Source of the DNA: JBKCUA01 sp046318675
GTDB lineage: Bacteria; Pseudomonadota; Alphaproteobacteria; JAJTHO01
Length of the DNA: 36,001 nucleotides
Assembly (NCBI GenBank): GCA_046318675.1
Contig: JBKCUA010000030.1
Location: forward strand, 1-36,001
Direction of reading: 5' to 3'
The translations under genes were made by a program, and so were the position numbers. The first letter of the stretch is position 1; every line of letters begins with the position of its first letter. The notes beneath the pieces were generated by a model. The model was not told the DNA's origin. It saw nothing but the letters and a program-made list of their open reading frames with translations, and searched no databases. Shown in pieces: positions 31,433 through 36,001 of the stretch.

Positions 31433-33418
31433 TTACAAAAACCCCACCGGATCAATATCAATGGCTACTTTTGCCCCCTGTGGCAGGGGTGGTGCCGCCT
31501 TAAGCCATTCGCGCAGAAAACCAGCCAAGGCCGGGTTCCGCGTCGGTTGCATCACCAAAAAGCGTACCCGGTGCCACCCACGCAGCACCGCCAGCGGTGC
31601 CGCCGCTGGCCCCAGCACCATCGGTGCGGCGTCCGCCGGGATAGCCGTTGCCACGGCGCGGGCGGCACGATGGGCTTCCTCTTCGCTTTTGGCTGAAATA
31701 ATAATAGCGGCAAGGCGACCAAAGGGGGGCAGCCCGGCGATGGAACGCTCTTCCAGCTGGGAGGCAAAAAAACCGGCTCTATCCCCCGCCGCCAAGGTTT
31801 GCAGCACCGGGTTTTCCGGCTGATAGGTTTGCAGCAACACTTGCCCCGGCTTTTCCCCCCGCCCGGCGCGGCCTGATACCTGGTGGAGTAAGCTCCACGT
31901 CTTTTCCGCCGCCCGCATGTCACCACCGCCAAGCCCCACGTCGGCATCCACCACCACTACCAGCGTTAATCCCGGAAAATTATGACCCTTGGCAATAACC
32001 TGTGTACCGATGAGCAGTTGCGCCGATCCATCGGCAACCTTTGGCAATGCTTCCCCCCATGCTGTCGCCGTGGGTAAGTGATCGGAGGAGAGTAATAATG
32101 GCTGAAAATCGGGGAAGGCGGCGGTTGCCTCCTCGGCCAGGCGTTCAATCCCGGGGCCGCAGGCGGCCACCGTATCGGTACCACCGCAGGCCGGGCAGGT
32201 GGTGGGAATATCCTGCTGATAGCCGCAATGATGACAGTGCAGCTGCCCCGTGCGGCGGTGCGTCACCAGCCACGCGGTGCACGTTGGGCATTGCCAGCGA
32301 TGACCACACGCCTGGCACAGGGTGAGGGGGGCATAGCCCCGGCGGTTGAGGAACAGGAGGGCTTGCTCCCCTCGTGCCAGCACTTCGGTAATGGCCGTGC
32401 GTGCCTTTGTGCTGAGCCATTGTCCTTTGGGGAGTTTTTCCGCCCGCATATCAATCATAGACACAGTGGGCATTTGGGCGATGCCGGCGCGACCCGGTAG
32501 GTTCAAGTGGCGGTAACGGCGTTGCTGGGCATTATAGAGGCTTTCAAATGAAGGTGTGGCCGAGGCCAATATCACCGGCACGGCTTCCTCTTTCGCTCGC
32601 ACCACTGCTAAATCCCGGCCGTGGTAGCGCACCCCGTCGTCCTGTTTGTAACTGCTGTCGTGTTCTTCATCCACAACGATAAGGCCAAGATTCGGCAGAG
32701 GTAAAAACAGCCCCGATCGTGCCGCCAGCACCACGGCCGGTTCCCCGGCCATGAGGTGCCCCCACGTGCCCCGCCGCTTCGCCGGGGTCACATCAGAATG
32801 CCATAAGAACACCGGAGCGTCGGCGTGGCGGGCGATGCGCTCGGCCAGGCTGCTGGCCAGGGCGATTTCCGGGACGAGGATGAGGGCCTGCTTGCCCTGG
32901 GCAACGGCAGTGTTCACCGCGCTGAGAAACACCTCCGTCTTGCCCGAACCCGTGACCCCGTCGAGGAGAAAGGCGGCAAAGCCCCGGCCAACAGCAGCAC
33001 CCAAGGCCTGAACAGCCTCCGTCTGGGCAGCATTAAAGTGGACATCGGGGCTGCGGGGGGCTTGGATACGGCTGTCAATGGCGCGCGCCTTGGGCGGTGG
33101 CGGCTGTACATAGTCGCCCAGCACCATTTTGACGTACGCCCCCACCTCGGCTACGGTGTACTCCGCCGCCCAGGCCAAAAAACGGCGAAAGCCGGGGCGC
33201 AGCGGCGGGGTGGTGGTAAGGACTTCAGCAATGGGTTGCAGCTTGCCAGTATAAGCATCCGCCGGGTTGACCTCCCACACCACGGCTAGGGTATCTTTAC
33301 CTCGAAGTTTTACCCGCACCACCGCGCCGGCAACAATGCCCTCAGGCTCCTCCGGCGCGGCGTAATCGTACAGACCGGCAAGGGGAGAACTCAAGGCAAG
33401 GCGGGCGACAGTGGGCAC
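31433..33418 (-). CDS. priA: Primosomal protein N' (replication restart helicase)
   Basis: A 661-residue 3'-5' superfamily 2 helicase. It has Walker A GVTGSGKT (154-161), the DEEH box (250-253, VVDEEHDSSYKQ), a zinc module of eight cysteines (CQACGHRWQCPTC ... HCHHCG ... CPACGG) and helicase motif VI QVSGRAGRGEKPGQ. PriA reloads the replisome at stalled forks. The start is GTG (33416-33418). The N-terminal 3'BD domain is present but short, so the protein is about 70 residues below the E. coli length, usual for this lineage. Confidence 0.95.
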   Translation of the reverse strand: MPTVARLALSSPLAGLYDYAAPEEPEGIVAGAVVRVKLRGKDTLAVVWEVNPADAYTGKLQPIAEVLTTTPPLRPGFRRFLAWAAEYTVAEVGAYVKMVLGDYVQPPPPKARAIDSRIQAPRSPDVHFNAAQTEAVQALGAAVGRGFAAFLLDGVTGSGKTEVFLSAVNTAVAQGKQALILVPEIALASSLAERIARHADAPVFLWHSDVTPAKRRGTWGHLMAGEPAVVLAARSGLFLPLPNLGLIVVDEEHDSSYKQDDGVRYHGRDLAVVRAKEEAVPVILASATPSFESLYNAQQRRYRHLNLPGRAGIAQMPTVSMIDMRAEKLPKGQWLSTKARTAITEVLARGEQALLFLNRRGYAPLTLCQACGHRWQCPTCTAWLVTHRRTGQLHCHHCGYQQDIPTTCPACGGTDTVAACGPGIERLAEEATAAFPDFQPLLLSSDHLPTATAWGEALPKVADGSAQLLIGTQVIAKGHNFPGLTLVVVVDADVGLGGGDMRAAEKTWSLLHQVSGRAGRGEKPGQVLLQTYQPENPVLQTLAAGDRAGFFASQLEERSIAGLPPFGRLAAIIISAKSEEEAHRAARAVATAIPADAAPMVLGPAAAPLAVLRGWHRVRFLVMQPTRNPALAGFLREWLKAAPPLPQGAKVAIDIDPVGFL

Positions 33419-33481
33419 ACGGTGGTGATAGCGTGTTGGCGGCGGGGGGACAATGGGGATGGATAGCGGTGTCTAATTTGA

Positions 33482-33604
33482 GGGCACCTCTATTATAGCT
33501 GGTTGCACAATTAAAAGTATAGTTGCAACCAGCGCACGGCACAAAGTGCTGCGGCCGAATGGCCGAACAAAAATAACTGGCTCTTTCCCAAAATGGGTGG
33601 GTTT
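33482..33604 (+). repeat. Epsilon terminus, alpha copy 4 and delta fused
   Basis: GGGCACCTCTATTATA (33482-33497) overlaps the start of alpha (33493-33577). Alpha then passes directly into delta (33579-33604), not into beta. In hairpin 2, GTGCCG has changed to GTGCTG, leaving a G-U pair on the plus-strand RNA. The loop of hairpin 1 also differs by one base. Confidence 0.85.
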
Positions 33605-33613
33605 CAGTTGCCA

Positions 33614-33693
33614 CGCCCTCACCCGCCAAAGCTAACGCTTTGACGACCTCTTCCGGTGGGAGAGGTCGCCGCCAACGGCGGCGGGTGAGGGCG
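33614..33693. repeat. Eta palindrome, cloverleaf-like (80 bp)
   Basis: A perfect 14-bp terminal stem (CGCCCTCACCCGCC 33614-33627, inverted at 33680-33693) encloses three smaller hairpins: AAAGC-TAAC-GCTTT, GACCTCT/AGAGGTC and CGCCG-CCAA-CGGCG. It is followed by TTTT (33694-33697), so it may also terminate transcription. Similar ends occur at 4964-4972 and 5344-5352. Confidence 0.8.
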
Positions 33694-33853
33694 TTTTAAA
33701 ATAGAACATTCAGTAATGATGCAACGTCTGAATGCCAAAAAAATGCCAACATCACTCGTTCTCGCGTCCGTGTGAAAAACCCGCAAACCAAGGCGGATAG
33801 CCATTCTTCAGAGAATGACGATGAGGGGGAGAGAAAAGTTCAGAAATGGGCAA

Positions 33854-33928
33854 TGGCTCCTCGGGAGGGATTCGAACCCCCGACCAATCGGTTAACAGCC
33901 GATTGCTCTACCGCTGAGCTACCGAGGA
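33854..33928 (-). tRNA. tRNA-Asn (anticodon GTT)
   Basis: On the minus strand a 75-nt tRNA including CCA (33854-33856) folds with acceptor TCCTCGG/CCGAGGA, a D-arm GCTCAGCGGTAGAGC, an anticodon stem-loop CGGCTGTTAACCG with anticodon GTT, and a T-arm GGGGGTTCGAATCCC TCC. The discriminator base is G. Divergent from purQ. Confidence 0.97.
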
Positions 33929-34044
33929 ACATAGCAGCATTGAACGAGGGCACATAAAGCCAAGAGATAAATATTCTGTCAACAACCTTATCATCGGAAA
34001 GATAAAATATACTGTTCTTGGGAAGATTAAAACAAGGCCGGCAA

Positions 34045-34084
34045 AGCACAAGGTAGGCTCTAGCCCGGCGCTCTTCCTTGTGCT
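34045..34084 (+). promoter_or_regulatory. Hairpin in the purQ leader
   Basis: AGCACAAGG (34045-34053) pairs with CCTTGTGCT (34076-34084), ending 12 bases before the purQ ATG, so it could occlude ribosome access. No purine-riboswitch core is recognisable. Confidence 0.3.
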
Positions 34085-34096
34085 AATCACCATTTT

Positions 34097-34717
34097 ATGA
34101 CCCATGCTGCTGTAATTGTTTTTCCCGGTTCTAACTGCGATCGTGATGCGGCGCAGGCGTTACAGGAGGCGTATGGCCGCCCGGCATTGAGGGTATGGCA
34201 TACCGAGGCAACCCTGCCGCCTCAGGTAGATTTAGTGGTATTGCCTGGGGGGTTTAGTTACGGTGATTACCTGCGGTGCGGCGCGATGGCGGCACAAAGC
34301 CCCATCATGGCCGATGTACGCCGTTTTGCCCAACGTGGGGGGCGGGTACTGGGCATTTGCAACGGGTTTCAGATTTTGTGCGAGAGTGGCCTGCTGCCCG
34401 GCGTGCTCTTGCGGAACCGCGACCTGCGTTTTATTTGCCGCGTGGTGGAATTGCATAGCGCGGGGGCATTAAAGGGACTAGGGAATATCGCCTTAACCAT
34501 CGCCCATGCCGAAGGAAACTATTTCGCCGATGCTGATACCCTCGAGGGATTGGAGCAAACTGATAAGGTTGCCCTGCGTTACCAGCAAAACCCCAACGGA
34601 GCTCAGCGGGATATCGCCGGGATTTTTAACACCCACGGCAATGTCCTCGGCATGATGCCCCACCCGGAACGGCATCCGGGAATGCTGTACCAAATAGTAC
34701 AAGCATGGGCGGGATAA
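34097..34717 (+). CDS. purQ: Phosphoribosylformylglycinamidine synthase, glutaminase subunit
   Basis: A 206-residue class I glutamine amidotransferase. It has an oxyanion/nucleophile loop VLGICNGFQIL (84-94; C88), catalytic H189 and E191 (MMPHPER), and VVLPGGFSYGDYLRCGA (47-63). PurQ supplies ammonia to PurL via PurS for FGAM synthesis. It is about 15-20 residues shorter than usual. purS and purL are not adjacent here, whereas purS-purQ is the common order. The stop is 7 bases before dapE. purD at 13086 belongs to the same pathway. Confidence 0.94.
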   Translation: MTHAAVIVFPGSNCDRDAAQALQEAYGRPALRVWHTEATLPPQVDLVVLPGGFSYGDYLRCGAMAAQSPIMADVRRFAQRGGRVLGICNGFQILCESGLLPGVLLRNRDLRFICRVVELHSAGALKGLGNIALTIAHAEGNYFADADTLEGLEQTDKVALRYQQNPNGAQRDIAGIFNTHGNVLGMMPHPERHPGMLYQIVQAWAG

Positions 34718-34724
34718 GGGAACA

Positions 34725-35876
34725 ATGGAGTCCTCGCCCCTTCCCCTTGCCGTCGCCCTAGTACGTTGCCCCAGCGTCACCCCGGACAGTGCCGGGTGTT
34801 TTGAGGTGATAGAAAAAGAATTGAGTGTTTTGGGCTTTACCTGTCGCCGGTATCGCTTTGGCAATGTAGATAATATCTACGCCCGCATCGGCACCGCCGC
34901 ACCGAATTTTTGCTTTGCTGGGCACGTGGATGTGGTGTCGCCGGGAAATGAGGCCGCGTGGCGAGTGCCACCCTTTGCTGGGGCGATTGAGGACGGCGTC
35001 CTGTGGGGACGCGGCGCGGCAGACATGAAACCGGCCATTGCCGCGTTTATCAGTGCCGCCGGGGACTTTCTGGCCAGCGGCGCGCCTTATGGTTCTATCA
35101 GCCTTCTCCTCACCGCCGATGAGGAAGGCGAGGCAGTGAACGGTACGGTGAAGGTGCTGGAAGCCTTGTCGGCAGCAGGCGAACGCCTCGATGCCTGCCT
35201 GGTAGGAGAGCCGACGAACCCTGCAACGCTGGGGGAGATGATTAAAGTAGGCCGCCGGGGAAGTCTTAATGCCGTCCTCACGGTGCACGGGATCGCGGGG
35301 CACGTTGCCTACCCGGAACGGGCGGCCAACCCGGTGCCGGTGCTGCTGGACTTAACGGCAGCCCTGCGCCCGCCGCTGGATACCGGTACGGCGCATTTTC
35401 AGCCCTCCAACCTTGAGATTACCTCCCTTGATGTTGGCAACCCTGTTACCAATGTTATTCCAGAGCGCGCCGTTGCCCGCTTTAATGTTCGCTTTAATGA
35501 TACCTTTACGGGGGCGAGTCTGAAGGCATTGCTGCGCCATCGTCTTGACGCTGTACCATTGGGATCATGCCGCTACACCCTCGATGTGACCATCAGCGGG
35601 GAGCCGTTTTGCACCGGTGATGCACCCCTCAGCCGCCTAGTGGCCGATGCCGTTCACACAGTGACGGGGAAAACTCCGGTGCTCAGCACGTCTGGAGGCA
35701 CTTCCGACGCTCGGTTTATTGCGCGGTACTGCCCAGTGGTGGAATTCGGCGGTGTCGGCGCGACCATGCACAAGGTAGATGAGCGTCAGGATGTGGCGGA
35801 TATCCTCGCCCTCGCGGCGGTGTACTGCCAAGTGCTCAAAGAATTCTTTCCTATTGCCCCAACGCCCGTGACCTAA
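34725..35876 (+). CDS. dapE: Succinyl-diaminopimelate desuccinylase
   Basis: A 383-residue M20 metallopeptidase-family enzyme cleaving N-succinyl-L,L-diaminopimelate in lysine and peptidoglycan precursor synthesis. Di-zinc ligands: H67 with D69 (GHVDVV), D100 (GRGAADMKPA) and E134, with catalytic E133 (TADEEGEA). Dimerisation-domain residues include HGIAGHVAYPERAANPV. The family's usual HTDVVPPGD is GHVDVVSPGN here. The TSGGTSDARFI segment near the C-terminus is the normal DapE signature. It is the middle gene of a purQ-dapE-ugd run with 7- and 12-base gaps. Confidence 0.95.
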   Translation: MESSPLPLAVALVRCPSVTPDSAGCFEVIEKELSVLGFTCRRYRFGNVDNIYARIGTAAPNFCFAGHVDVVSPGNEAAWRVPPFAGAIEDGVLWGRGAADMKPAIAAFISAAGDFLASGAPYGSISLLLTADEEGEAVNGTVKVLEALSAAGERLDACLVGEPTNPATLGEMIKVGRRGSLNAVLTVHGIAGHVAYPERAANPVPVLLDLTAALRPPLDTGTAHFQPSNLEITSLDVGNPVTNVIPERAVARFNVRFNDTFTGASLKALLRHRLDAVPLGSCRYTLDVTISGEPFCTGDAPLSRLVADAVHTVTGKTPVLSTSGGTSDARFIARYCPVVEFGGVGATMHKVDERQDVADILALAAVYCQVLKEFFPIAPTPVT

Positions 35877-35888
35877 GATAACCACGCC

Positions 35889-36001
35889 ATGCGTATTGCG
35901 ATTATTGGTACTGGGTACGTCGGGCTTGTGAGCGGCGCGTGCTTTGCGGAATTTGGCCACCAGGTGGTGTGCATTGACAAGGACGCGGCGAAGATTGACA
36001 A
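35889..36001 (+). CDS. ugd: UDP-glucose/GDP-mannose dehydrogenase family, N-terminal part
   Basis: 37 codons before the window ends. MRIAIIGTGYVGLVSGACFAEFGHQVVCIDKD is the dinucleotide-binding start (GTGYVG) of UDP-glucose 6-dehydrogenase, which makes UDP-glucuronate for surface polysaccharides. The start is 12 bases after dapE. GDP-mannose dehydrogenase cannot be excluded from this fragment. Confidence 0.8.
   Translation, partial: MRIAIIGTGYVGLVSGACFAEFGHQVVCIDKDAAKID

Larger units (their letters stand above)
33419..33853. other. Gene-free stretch with repeats before tRNA-Asn
   Basis: About 435 bp. It contains an epsilon terminus, alpha copy 4, delta and the eta palindrome (described separately). 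Positions 33700-33853 show no gene, hairpin or repeat I could support. The priA promoter must lie at the left edge. Confidence 0.6.

Noticed and set aside
1100..33577. CRISPR array interpretation of the dispersed repeats
   Set aside because: Copies are kilobases apart, in both orientations, not regularly spaced and without cas genes.

Overview
The window looks like a chromosomal segment of a Gram-negative proteobacterium, most likely an alphaproteobacterium. This is inferred from the overlapping miaB-phoH pair, an M17 aminopeptidase beside hflC, a Mycobacterium-type AhpC, an autotransporter with a C-terminal beta-barrel, and moderately GC-rich housekeeping genes. The species cannot be named from sequence alone.

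Layout, left to right. 1-421: a terminator, tRNA-Ser and a strong hairpin. 422-2585: radC convergent with a class I photolyase gene (phrB). 2582-4363: an AT-rich KAP-type P-loop NTPase gene that overlaps phrB by four bases. 4512-5382: a truncated mnmC-like oxidoreductase gene running into a cluster of nested repeats. 5383-7906: a znuCBA zinc uptake operon bracketed by two near-identical inverted 146-bp elements. 8324-10546: an M17 aminopeptidase gene and hflC. 10616-13042: a fusion of a degenerate photolyase-like half and a renalase-like FAD oxidoreductase half. 13086-18607: purD, dps, an exported M23 peptidase, an exported protein of unknown function, a SCO1 gene and a GNAT acetyltransferase gene. 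18638-20387: two GT2 glycosyltransferases. 20526-23333: an autotransporter. 23341-24867: a LOG-family gene and an ABC ATPase gene. 25001-27330: miaB and phoH. 27628-30544: the glyoxylate shunt (malate synthase then isocitrate lyase). 30783-33418: a peroxiredoxin and priA. 33854-36001: tRNA-Asn, purQ, dapE and the start of a UDP-glucose dehydrogenase gene.

The most unusual property is a mosaic of short, non-coding, structured repeats in almost every gap. I name the modules alpha (85 bp, three consecutive hairpins, four copies), beta (57 bp), gamma (49-bp inverted repeat), delta (26 bp), epsilon (146-bp MITE-like element, two copies), zeta (about 144 bp, two copies) and eta (80-bp cloverleaf-like palindrome). 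The epsilon terminus also recurs alone: the core AGAGGTGCCC or its one-base variant is found 13 times in 36 kb. Modules are joined in different combinations, supply in-frame stop codons to at least four genes, lie inside the KAP reading frame, and end the mnmC-like gene.

Functional themes are DNA repair and restart (radC, phrB, priA), metal and redox handling (znuABC, dps, AhpC, SCO1), envelope and surface (glycosyltransferases, autotransporter, M23 peptidase, Ugd), purine and lysine/peptidoglycan precursor synthesis (purD, purQ, dapE), and growth on C2 compounds (aceBA). The best candidates for something undescribed are the modular repeat system and the photolyase-like/renalase-like fusion.
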